From positions 1-20,048 of the forward strand of contig JAXHUH010000128.1 of NCBI GenBank assembly GCA_034211175.1: a stretch of 20,048 nucleotides of DNA. Reading direction: 5' to 3'. Position numbers and translations under genes: made by a program. This document shows, piece after piece, positions 14,111 to 20,048 of this stretch. The stretch comes from JAXHUH01 sp034211175. GTDB lineage: Bacteria; Actinomycetota; Acidimicrobiia; Acidimicrobiales; CAIXPF01. Within the stretch, counting starts at the first letter, position 1. Each line of letters begins with the position of its first letter. The notes under the pieces are model-generated. The model did no database searches, was not told the DNA's origin, and saw only the letters and a list, made by a program, of their open reading frames with translations.

Positions 14111-15136
14111 TCAGGGGGTGAGGCCGGCGCGGTCGAGCGCGTCGGCGGTGGCGTTGCGGCCGAGGTCGATCATCTCGGCGGCCCGGTGGAACTCGAGGCT
14201 GCCGCACGCGTCCGACGGGATCGTGATCAGCACGTCCGGCGGGCTGGCCGCACGGCGGAAGCCGGCGACGATCGCCTGCATCGTCGCCAGCGCCTCGTTC
14301 ATCACGTCGAACTTGCCGAGACCGGCGGGGAAGGCGTCCTCGGCGACGTCGCGCCGACGGCCGGCGACCGCCACGGAGCCGGTGGACCCGACCGCGGCAG
14401 CCGGCTCGTCGGGTTCGGCGTCGTCGACGACGACCGGCCCGCGGTCGGTGCCGTCGCGCAGCGCGCGGACGGCCTCCCGGTCGAGGAGCTGCGACGTGCT
14501 CCGCCGGAAGCGCTCGACCCACTCGTCGACCGGGCCGCCCGCGGCACCGCGGGCCACGCTGGCCCCGCCGACGCGGGAGCTGGGCGGGCCGACGAGATCG
14601 ACCGCGATCGTGGCGTCGGTCGGCACGGCCGTCGTCGGGGCGATCGGCACCGGGTTCATCAGGCCGCCGTCGACGAGCAGGCGGCCGTCCGACACGACCG
14701 GGGTGAACACGCCGGGGATGGCGATGGAGGCTCGCACCGCGACGTCGAGCGGGCCCCGCTGGATCCACACCTCGCGGCGGGCCCACAGGTCGGTGGCGGT
14801 CGCGGTGAACGGGACGGAGAGATCCTCGATGAGGGCGCCGTCGACGATCTCGCGCACCCGCCCGATCACCTTCTCGGCCCGGATCACGCCGGGGGCCGAC
14901 AGCGACGCATCGAGCATGCGCAGCACGTCGAAGCGGGTCAGGCCCCGCACCCACTCGGTGAACGGGTCGAGCCGCCCGGCGGCGTAGAGGCCGCCGACGA
15001 GCGCCCCCATCGACGAACCGGCAACCACGGCGACGTCGAAGCCCCGCTCGGTGAGCACGTCGATGACCCCGATGTGGGCGTAGCCCCGCGCGCCGCCACT
15101 GCCGAGCGCGAGCGCGACGGTGACCGGTGCGTCCAT
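14111..15136 (-). CDS. Patatin-like phospholipase (RssA type)
   Basis: This 341-aa cytoplasmic lipase/acylhydrolase has a patatin fold. The oxyanion loop LGSGGARGYAHIGV (11-24) precedes the nucleophile elbow GSSMG (40-44, Ser42). The partner acid lies in VDGGLMNPVP (Asp156), so the Ser-Asp dyad is complete. IPGVFTPVV before the DGG block is also characteristic. The long C-terminal half carries a variable Ala/Val-rich region (about 220-270) and then a conserved end that may be a helical cap. The ATG at 15136 follows a TAAGCT -10 box by seven bases, so a leaderless start is likely. An upstream extension to 15280 overlaps the DUF5522 gene and is rejected. Confidence 0.9.
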   Translation of the reverse strand: MDAPVTVALALGSGGARGYAHIGVIDVLTERGFDVAVVAGSSMGALVGGLYAAGRLDPFTEWVRGLTRFDVLRMLDASLSAPGVIRAEKVIGRVREIVDGALIEDLSVPFTATATDLWARREVWIQRGPLDVAVRASIAIPGVFTPVVSDGRLLVDGGLMNPVPIAPTTAVPTDATIAVDLVGPPSSRVGGASVARGAAGGPVDEWVERFRRSTSQLLDREAVRALRDGTDRGPVVVDDAEPDEPAAAVGSTGSVAVAGRRRDVAEDAFPAGLGKFDVMNEALATMQAIVAGFRRAASPPDVLITIPSDACGSLEFHRAAEMIDLGRNATADALDRAGLTP

Positions 15137-15143
15137 ACCGCCG

Positions 15144-15149
15144 AGCTTA
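15144..15149 (-). promoter_or_regulatory. -10 box of a leaderless promoter (patatin gene)
   Basis: On the minus strand TAAGCT is followed by seven bases and the ATG at 15136. The -35 region is poor. The box gives the lipase its own transcript, separate from the cobalamin genes upstream. Confidence 0.5.
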
Positions 15150-15184
15150 GGGAGACCCCGGGCGGCGTCGACCGGGCCGATGGG

Positions 15185-15199
15185 CGGGGCCATGCCCCG
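15185..15199. terminator. Hairpin after the cobF-cobK-DUF5522 run
   Basis: CGGGGC and GCCCCG form a perfect 6-bp stem with a 3-nt loop, about 38 nt beyond the DUF5522 stop and upstream of the patatin promoter. A modest terminator is plausible. There is no T-run. Confidence 0.35.
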
Positions 15200-15236
15200 A
15201 CGGGCAACGCCGGCAGGCCGCTCCCATTCCCAACCG

Positions 15237-15473
15237 TCAGGCGCCGGGGCGGCCCGCCCGACGCTGCTCGTCGGCGTCATAGGGGCAGTGGCGGCAACCG
15301 GAGCCGCAGCAGTACCCCCGCCGGGCCAGGGTCACGGCCGTCATCACGTACAAACCCGTGCCCGGGTCCTCGTACATGGCGTCGCCCCGACGGACCGCGG
15401 CGTCGTGGGCCGCGAGGATCGCCTCCGGCAGCTCCCCCGACCCGCCCCCGGGTGCCGCTCCGCGCTCAGGCAC
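15237..15473 (-). CDS. DUF5522-family small cysteine-rich protein
   Basis: The 78-aa protein matches the DUF5522 pattern: AHDAAVRRGDAMYEDPGTGLYV, then an RRGYCCGSGCRHCPY block with Cys55, Cys56, Cys60 and Cys63. The clustered Cys residues could bind a metal or an Fe-S centre. The family's function is unknown to me, so this is only a suggestion. The ATG at 15473 overlaps the end of cobK by eight bases, implying coupled translation and a possible link to corrin synthesis. No signal peptide or membrane segment is present. Confidence 0.75.
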   Translation of the reverse strand: MPERGAAPGGGSGELPEAILAAHDAAVRRGDAMYEDPGTGLYVMTAVTLARRGYCCGSGCRHCPYDADEQRRAGRPGA

Positions 15474-16194
15474 CGGCGTCCAGCCAACGCAGGGCAGCCT
15501 CGACGTCGGGCACCGACTCGCCGGCCACCATCGGTGGCCGGCGCACCATCACGACAGGCAGGCCGAGCTCGCGGGCGGCGACCAGCTTGGCGTCGTCGCC
15601 ACCGGAGTTCTTGGTCACGAGCGCGTCGATCCCCCGGGAGCGGAGCAGGTCGAGCTCGTCGGCGACGGTGAACGGTCCGCGCCCGAGCACGACGTCCGCC
15701 TCGAACGGCAGCGGCCCGGGCGGCTCGATCGAGCGGACCACGAACCGCACCCGGTCGATGCCGGCGAACGCGCCGAGCTCCAGGCGACCGACGGTGAGCA
15801 GGACCCGCACGGCGCCGAGGTCGCGCACCACGGCGGCCGCCCCGGCGAGGTCGTCGGCGTCGATCCAACGGTCCCCGTCGACCGGGGCCCACGGCGGGCG
15901 CACGAGCCGGAGCCTCGGGACCGGGCACCGGCCCACGGCTGCCGCGGCGTTGGCCGCCATGGTCGCGGCGAACGGGTGGGTGGCGTCGACGAGCGCGTCG
16001 ATGCGCTCGTCGGCGAGGAATCGGGCCAGCCCGTCGACACCCCCGAACCCACCCACCCGGCGGGCGCCGGCGTGGTCGACGGGCGCCGAGGTGTGACCGG
16101 CCAGCGACACCACGACCTCGGTGCCGGGCCGGGCGCCGAGCGCATCGGCGAGCCCGCGGGCCTCGGCCGTACCCCCGAGCACGAGCACCTTCAC
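15466..16194 (-). CDS. cobK: Precorrin-6A/cobalt-precorrin-6A reductase CobK
   Basis: The 242-aa reductase of cobalamin corrin-ring synthesis reduces precorrin-6A to precorrin-6B with NADPH. Family marks are VLVLGGTAEARGLADAL at the N terminus (nucleotide-binding strand and helix), DALVDATHPFAATMAANA, LLTVGRLELGAFAG and the C-terminal DALVTKNSGGDDAKLVAARE. All are intact. The GTG at 16194 shares GTGA with the stop of cobF, a four-base overlap that fixes the start. The open frame runs further upstream in a non-coding phase. Its substrate is the product of the neighbouring CobF, so the two form consecutive steps. Confidence 0.93.
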   Translation of the reverse strand: MKVLVLGGTAEARGLADALGARPGTEVVVSLAGHTSAPVDHAGARRVGGFGGVDGLARFLADERIDALVDATHPFAATMAANAAAAVGRCPVPRLRLVRPPWAPVDGDRWIDADDLAGAAAVVRDLGAVRVLLTVGRLELGAFAGIDRVRFVVRSIEPPGPLPFEADVVLGRGPFTVADELDLLRSRGIDALVTKNSGGDDAKLVAARELGLPVVMVRRPPMVAGESVPDVEAALRWLDAGA

Positions 16195-16967
16195 GGCGAC
16201 GGGTCCGGTGCGCGGCGCAGCAGGTAGGTGTCGAACATCCACCCCCGCTCGTCCTTCGCGGCGGTGCGCACCGCGGCGATCTGGTCGCGCACGTCGCCCA
16301 GGCGGCCGGCGACCAGGACCTCGTGGGCCATGCCGACGAACGCGCCCCACCAGATGTGGAGGTCGTCGTCTAGGGTGCGCCACGCCTCGTGGGCGTCGAG
16401 GAGGACGACGACGTTGTCGGCATCGTCGGGCAGCCCGTCGTCGACGAGGCGGCGACCGGTGGTGAACTGCACGGCCTCACCGATGCGGTTGAGCGCGACC
16501 CTGTGGCGGGCCGCCAGCGCCGAGACGCTGCTGATCCCGGGAACGACCTCGACCTCGAACCCCCCGTCGATCCGGGGGCGGAGCTCGTCGAGGATGGCCA
16601 GGGTCCCGTCGTAGAGCGTCGGGTCCCCCCACAGCAGGAAGGCGCCGGTCTCGTCGGGACCGAGGCCCTCGATCAGCTCGAGGTAGGCGCGCTCGCGCTC
16701 CTCACGCCACGCGGCGACCCCGGCGCCGTAGGCCGAGCGGTCGCGGTCGCGCACGGCACCGAGCGTGCGCTCGGCGACCCGGGGCTGCGGCTTGCCGCCG
16801 AGCACGTCGTCGAGCAACACCCGGCGGTGGGCGCGCAGCTCGTCGGCCACCGACCCCTTGTCGACGAGGAACACGACGTCGGTGCGCTCGAGCGCCCGCA
16901 CTGCGCCGAGGGTCAGGTGGTCGGGGTCCCCGGCGCCGATCCCGACGAGCAGCACGCGCCGGGTCAC
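16191..16967 (-). CDS. cobF: Precorrin-6A synthase (deacetylating) CobF
   Basis: The 258-aa SAM-dependent methyltransferase belongs to the aerobic cobalamin pathway. It methylates precorrin-5 at C-1 and releases the acetyl group to give precorrin-6A. The tetrapyrrole-methylase start VLLVGIGAGDPDHLTLGAVR (5-24) is followed by LLWGDPTLYDGT and EVVPGISSVSALAA. The long insert YGAGVAAWREERERAYLELI distinguishes CobF from CobI, CobJ and CobM. CobF is specific to the oxygen-dependent route, which tells something about the organism. The GTG at 16967 overlaps the stop of a 15-codon leader ORF by four bases. It is divergent from a binding-lipoprotein gene across 185 nt. Confidence 0.93.
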   Translation of the reverse strand: MTRRVLLVGIGAGDPDHLTLGAVRALERTDVVFLVDKGSVADELRAHRRVLLDDVLGGKPQPRVAERTLGAVRDRDRSAYGAGVAAWREERERAYLELIEGLGPDETGAFLLWGDPTLYDGTLAILDELRPRIDGGFEVEVVPGISSVSALAARHRVALNRIGEAVQFTTGRRLVDDGLPDDADNVVVLLDAHEAWRTLDDDLHIWWGAFVGMAHEVLVAGRLGDVRDQIAAVRTAAKDERGWMFDTYLLRRAPDPSP

Positions 16968-17011
16968 GGCGTGCTCGCGGTGGACGGGAGGACGGACGGC
17001 AGCGACGACAT
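16964..17011 (-). CDS. Possible 15-residue leader peptide before cobF
   Basis: An ATG at 17011 opens a short frame (MSSLPSVLPSTASTP) whose TGA stop overlaps the cobF GTG as GTGA, exactly like the cobF/cobK joint. GGAG lies two bases upstream of the ATG, and a TACAAC -10-like hexamer ends six bases upstream. It may couple translation into cobF or act as a leader peptide. The frame is short, so chance is possible. No conserved B12-riboswitch box was seen in this region. Confidence 0.4.
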   Translation of the reverse strand: MSSLPSVLPSTASTP

Positions 17012-17115
17012 GGCTCCGTTGTAGAGCATGCGGGGACCGGGCTCACCCGCGGGCGGCGGCCCGGGTCGGGGCGCAGGTCGGGATGGCACGTGACCAGAAC
17101 TATGTTCGGGATGCT

Positions 17116-17144
17116 TTGTCCTCGACGATAAGAACACCTATCCT
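17116..17144 (+). promoter_or_regulatory. Promoter of the second binding-lipoprotein gene (TTGTCC - 17 bp - TATCCT)
   Basis: TTGTCC at 17116-17121 and TATCCT at 17139-17144 are separated by 17 bp. The predicted transcription start is within a base or two of the GTG at 17153, eight bases after the -10 box, so the mRNA would be leaderless. This is the best-formed promoter on this side of the window. Confidence 0.65.
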
Positions 17145-17146
17145 CG
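17123..17146. promoter_or_regulatory. 24-bp imperfect palindrome over the -10 box, candidate operator
   Basis: The dyad is CGA-c-GATAAG-aaca-CCTATC-c-TCG, with eight of ten arm positions complementary. It spans the spacer and the -10 box, where a repressor would block transcription. It does not match the IdeR/DtxR box, and the GATA/TATC ends only faintly recall a Fur box. It could also act on the divergent cobF transcript. The regulator is unknown. Confidence 0.5.
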
Positions 17147-17152
17147 CCCGCC

Positions 17153-18340
17153 GTGCTGATGAGAACGAATGACCTGTCGACCACGGCGACGGCTCGGAAC
17201 CGATGGCGCGGGAGGTCGGCGACCCTACTGGTGGTCGCACTGGCGGCGGCCGCGCTCGCGGCCTGCGGGTCGGACGACGACGCGGCCGACGACGGCGACA
17301 CCGCCGAATCGACGACGACCATCGCCGAGGCAGCGGCTGACGACGGCGAGACCGACCCCGACTCGGCCGGGGACGGGGGCGAGGCCTCTGCCGACGAGGC
17401 CGACGAGGAGGGCGCCACGGCAAGCGACCCGTTCCCGGTGACGATCGAGCACACCCACGGTGAGACCACGATCGAGTCCCGTCCCGAGCGGGTCGTGACC
17501 GTCGGCCTGCGCGACCAGGACGCGGTGCTGGCGATGGGCGTCGCGCCGGTCGGCATCCAGGACTGGTTCGGCGAGCAGCCCCACGCGGTGTGGCCGTGGG
17601 CGCAGGACGAGCTGGGCGACGCCGAGCCGGTCGTGCTCGACCCCAACGAGCTCGACTTCGAGACGATCGCCTCACTCGATCCCGACGTCATCATCGGCGT
17701 CGACTCCGGGCTGACCGCCGAGGACCACGCCCTCCTGTCGGAGATCGCGCCGACGGTCGCGCAGCCCGCCGAGCACGCCGACTGGGCCGTCCCGTGGCGG
17801 GAGCGGACGCTCATCGTCGCCCGGGCGCTGGGCGAGGAGGCACGGGCGAACGAGCTGATCGCCGAGGTCGAGACGTCGATCGCCGACGCGGCGGCGGCCC
17901 ACCCCGAGCTGGAGGGCGCGACCGCTCTGATCGGGCTCGCCGCCGCCGACGGCCAGGCGTACGCCTACGGCAGCGAGGACGTCCGCAGCCGGTTCCTGGT
18001 CGAGCTCGGCCTCGAGGTGCCCGCGGTCATCGAGGACCAGGTGCCGGACGACAGCTTCTTCGTGACGCTGAGCCCGGAGAACCTCGGCGATCTCGACGCC
18101 GACGTGCTCGTGTGGATCGGCGGGGACCTCACGGCGTTCGAGGGTGTGCTCGACCAGCCGGTGTACCCGGCCCGGGTCGCGGACCAGGGACGCGACCTGT
18201 TCCTCCCCTACGACCCGCTGGGCGGGGCGATCTCGTTCGCCAGCGTGCTCAGCCTGCCGTTCCTCGCCGAGGAGCTGGTGCCCGAGCTGGCGCTCGCCCT
18301 CGACGGCGACCCGTCGACCACCAGCACGTACGGCCGCTGA
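17153..18340 (+). CDS. FecB-type substrate-binding lipoprotein (orphan)
   Basis: The 395-aa binding lipoprotein is of the siderophore/corrinoid class. A basic N terminus and hydrophobic core end in the lipobox LAAC (Cys38). A long acidic linker of Asp, Glu, Ala and Thr follows (about 40-92), and then the binding fold: HGETTIESRPERVVTVGLRDQDAVLAMGVAPVG in its first lobe, SLDPDVIIGV, and a C-terminal lobe rich in Leu and Glu. Its fold is class III, like the protein at 5678-6748, but the two differ clearly in sequence. No permease or ATPase lies beside it, so it may use the importer at 6748-9894 or one elsewhere. The leaderless GTG at 17153 is preferred; ATG 17159 is possible. Confidence 0.88.
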   Translation: MLMRTNDLSTTATARNRWRGRSATLLVVALAAAALAACGSDDDAADDGDTAESTTTIAEAAADDGETDPDSAGDGGEASADEADEEGATASDPFPVTIEHTHGETTIESRPERVVTVGLRDQDAVLAMGVAPVGIQDWFGEQPHAVWPWAQDELGDAEPVVLDPNELDFETIASLDPDVIIGVDSGLTAEDHALLSEIAPTVAQPAEHADWAVPWRERTLIVARALGEEARANELIAEVETSIADAAAAHPELEGATALIGLAAADGQAYAYGSEDVRSRFLVELGLEVPAVIEDQVPDDSFFVTLSPENLGDLDADVLVWIGGDLTAFEGVLDQPVYPARVADQGRDLFLPYDPLGGAISFASVLSLPFLAEELVPELALALDGDPSTTSTYGR

Positions 18341-18368
18341 GCCGCACTCCGGTCGCCGGGGTCGGCGG

Positions 18369-18545
18369 TCAGGACGCGCCGGCCGGGTACTCGAGACAGA
18401 ACGGGTGCCCGGCCGGGTCCCGTCGATGCGGAACGTCGGATCGCCGTCCGGCTGCTCGCCGAGCTCGGCGCCGCCCGAGGCCGGGACCACGGCCTCGGCG
18501 GCCTCGATGTCGTCGACCGGGATGCCCAGGTGCACCTGCCGAGGC
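18369..18545 (-). pseudogene. Frameshifted, truncated VOC (glyoxalase-like) gene fragment
   Basis: On the minus strand, RQVHLGIPVDDIEAAEAVV and GEQPDGDPTFR match the second half of a small VOC-superfamily protein. The expected ending, DPAGHPFCLEYPAG, is present but in another frame. The shift falls near 18419-18424 and fits loss of one base. The N-terminal half is absent, and the fragment ends where the next gene's promoter begins. It is therefore a remnant. A sequencing error could explain the shift but not the missing N terminus. Confidence 0.7.
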
Positions 18546-18569
18546 GGATGCCCGGACCTCCGCCCCCGC

Positions 18570-18575
18570 TACCCT
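18570..18575 (+). promoter_or_regulatory. -10 box of a leaderless promoter (DAC-domain gene)
   Basis: TACCCT is followed by seven bases and the GTG at 18583, the spacing shared by five other genes here. No clear -35 box was found; that region falls in the VOC remnant's old coding sequence. Confidence 0.5.
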
Positions 18576-18582
18576 CCGCACC

Positions 18583-19590
18583 GTGTTGGAGGACGAGGCA
18601 CTCCCCCGCGTGCTGCGACGGCTGGCCGACGAGCTCGACGACGACGGGGTCGAGCTCGGCGGCGATCCTGCGTTCCAGCGCGTCGTCCTCGAGGAGCTCG
18701 ACCACTGTCGGCGCACCCCCGTGTTCGAGGGGCGGCGCCCGACCTACGGCGCCATGGTCACGCCGGACCTCGCGTCGAGGAAGCGGCGCAGGGCGCTCCT
18801 GGACCACGTCGACTTCGACATCGTGCCCATGGACGGGGACCTGCTCGCCGCCCGCGCCTACGCGGACGGCCGGTCGTCCTACCTCGTGCGCGACCTGGCG
18901 GGGCAGGTGGCGCTGGCCTGCTTCGACCGGGTGATGCTGTTCGAGTCCGACCTGGTGCGGGTCCAACAGCTCACCGGTGCCGCGATCGTGCAGCGCACGC
19001 CGGTGCTCGATGTCGTCCGCATCCTCGTCGACGACTCGGTGATCAACTGGGACGGCCGCAACTGGCAGGTCAGACCGTCGGCGGCGTCGCTGACCGACAC
19101 GCTCCTCGCCGCCGCGCCCGAGCTGGGCGAGCAGCTCGCGGCCGACGTGCTGGAGCTGGCGATCCACTGGCTGGCGCCGTCACGGATCGGCGCGACGATC
19201 GTCCTCACCCACGGGCCGATCGACCCGTCCGCCCTCGACTTCTCGACCGCGGCGCACACCCCGCCCCTGTCGATGACCAACCGGCGCCACTTCGCAGCCC
19301 TGGTCGCGGTGCTGCGCATGCACGACCTCGCGGTCGTCGTCGACACCGACGGTGCGCTGCGCAAGGTCGCGGTCGGCCTGCGGTGGAGCGACGCGGCGGA
19401 GGAGGCGGTCGACAACGACCGCGGGATGCGCCACCGCTCGGCCCAGCGCTACAGCCACGACCAGCACGACGCCACGATCGTGGTGGTCAGCGAGGACGGC
19501 CCCGTCACCATCTACCGCGACGGGGACGTCGTCCTCACCACGGGCACGGTGGCCGATCCGATGCCGCCGACGCTCGAGTCGACCGCCTGA
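18583..19590 (+). CDS. DisA_N/DAC-domain protein, divergent diadenylate-cyclase-like
   Basis: The 335-aa protein has a roughly 200-residue N-terminal region that I do not recognise and a C-terminal DisA_N (diadenylate cyclase) domain, the domain that makes c-di-AMP from ATP. Seen motifs are RIGATIVLTHG (201-211, the GALIVIE strand), MHDLAVVV (246-253, where canonical enzymes have LHDGA) and GMRHRSA (281-287, canonical GTRHRAA) followed by HDATIVVVSEDG. The RHR motif is intact, but the Gly of DGA is Leu (L249), so activity is uncertain. No transmembrane helix of CdaA type or DisA DNA-binding part is seen. The N-terminal region may be a sensor. The GTG at 18583 follows a -10 box by seven bases. 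Confidence 0.8.
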   Translation: MLEDEALPRVLRRLADELDDDGVELGGDPAFQRVVLEELDHCRRTPVFEGRRPTYGAMVTPDLASRKRRRALLDHVDFDIVPMDGDLLAARAYADGRSSYLVRDLAGQVALACFDRVMLFESDLVRVQQLTGAAIVQRTPVLDVVRILVDDSVINWDGRNWQVRPSAASLTDTLLAAAPELGEQLAADVLELAIHWLAPSRIGATIVLTHGPIDPSALDFSTAAHTPPLSMTNRRHFAALVAVLRMHDLAVVVDTDGALRKVAVGLRWSDAAEEAVDNDRGMRHRSAQRYSHDQHDATIVVVSEDGPVTIYRDGDVVLTTGTVADPMPPTLESTA

Positions 19591-19620
19591 CCCGAGCCGA
19601 CCGGCGCCGGGCCCGAGCCG

Positions 19621-19651
19621 GATCCGGGGCGGCGGTCGTGCGGCCCGGATC
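19621..19651. terminator. 8-bp dyad between converging genes
   Basis: GATCCGGG (19621-19628) and CCCGGATC (19644-19651) pair around a 15-nt loop, between the DAC-domain gene and the convergent ABC-2 permease. It is placed as a bidirectional terminator and overlaps the permease stop codon. Confidence 0.4.
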
Positions 19652-20048
19652 AGCCGGCACGGAACCGGCGGATCGCGTCGAACGCGAGGAGGGCGCTGAG
19701 GCCGACGACCCACGCCATGGTCTGCAGGACGGGCACGAGGACCGGGCCCTGCGAGGACAGGCCGATGAGGGCGTTGACCGCGCACGACATCGGGTTGATG
19801 CGCACGATCGGCTGCACGACCCCGGGGAAGCCGTCGACGGGCACGAACCCGACCGACAGGAAGAACAGCATGAGCACCGGCCCGTTCATGGCCGAGCCGA
19901 TCGACTCCGGCTGGCGGGCGGTGAGCCCGATGCGCACCGCGAGCCACGCCCAGATGAAGCCGAAGGCCACGGCGAGGGCGACGAAGCCGAGCGCAGCGAC
20001 CGGGCCCTGGTCGAAGCGGAACCCGAAGAGGAACCCGACGGCGGTCAG
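19650..20048 (-). CDS. ABC-2 type transporter permease, C-terminal part (partial)
   Basis: The frame is open to the right edge of the window, so only the last 132 residues are seen. They contain several hydrophobic helices, the segment LGFVALAVAFGFIWAWLAVRIGLTARQPE in sense, and MNGPVLMLFFLSVGFVPVDGFPGVVQPIVRINPMS, which is typical of the DrrB/ABC-2 drug- or lipid-exporter permease family. The short basic tail FDAIRRFRAG ends it. A matching ATPase would be expected upstream, beyond the window. The substrate is unknown. Confidence 0.85.
   Translation of the reverse strand: MTAVGFLFGFRFDQGPVAALGFVALAVAFGFIWAWLAVRIGLTARQPESIGSAMNGPVLMLFFLSVGFVPVDGFPGVVQPIVRINPMSCAVNALIGLSSQGPVLVPVLQTMAWVVGLSALLAFDAIRRFRAG

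Noticed and set aside
14099..16096. A 665-codon plus-strand frame opposite patatin and cobK
   Set aside because: It is low-complexity Arg/Gly/His/Pro sequence antisense to intact, motif-bearing genes.
16968..17152. Cobalamin riboswitch before cobF or the lipoprotein gene
   Set aside because: No B12-box-like sequence was seen, and the lipoprotein mRNA appears leaderless, leaving no room for a riboswitch.

Overview
The window is a very GC-rich chromosomal segment with dense, mostly short-spaced genes and many GTG starts. Six genes share one start layout: a TANNNT -10 box 7-8 nt before an ATG/GTG, which implies leaderless transcripts. Together with an LLM-class flavin/F420-type oxidoreductase, an NmtR-like regulator and the aerobic cobalamin genes cobF/cobK, this points to a high-GC actinobacterium. 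The acidic, Asp/Glu-rich lipoprotein linkers and overall style would fit Acidimicrobiia, but that rank is inference. No rRNA, tRNA, CRISPR array, transposase or phage gene was seen.

Layout. 1-3083: a perfect 17-bp hairpin, an enoyl-CoA hydratase-family gene, then a divergent pair of a luciferase-like oxidoreductase (-) and a TetR regulator (+). 3084-4945: a decayed alpha/beta hydrolase, a HigBA toxin-antitoxin pair with its operator inside the promoter, and an esterase. 5028-5573: an orphan Imm-5-like protein. 5616-9894 (-): a tightly coupled four-gene FecCD-type import operon (two permeases, ATPase, lipoprotein), ended by a 15-bp hairpin. 10007-12373: a divergent pair of an NmtR/CzrA-like ArsR sensor with an intact alpha5 metal site and a P1B-4 metal-exporting ATPase, with a 24-bp palindrome between them. 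12496-13143: a PPOX-class FMN protein. 13147-14071: a VapBC toxin-antitoxin pair bracketed by two 50-bp, 90%-identical direct repeats. 14111-17011 (-): a patatin-like lipase, and a coupled run of 15-codon leader ORF, cobF, cobK and a DUF5522 gene. 17153-18340: a second FecB-type lipoprotein with an operator-like palindrome over its -10 box. 18369-18545: a frameshifted VOC fragment. 18583-19590: a diadenylate-cyclase-domain protein with an altered DGA motif. 19650-20048: the end of an ABC-2 permease that starts beyond the window.

How it fits together. The central and right parts read as a trace-metal and corrinoid neighbourhood: regulated export of Co/Ni/Fe, a siderophore- or corrinoid-class importer, two steps of cobalamin ring synthesis, and a spare binding protein divergent from cobF. 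Around this sit small accessory modules (HigBA, VapBC, Imm-5-like, DAC-domain protein) and two gene remnants, so insertion and loss seem to have been active at the joints between the core operons. Substrates and regulon membership are inferred, not shown by the sequence.
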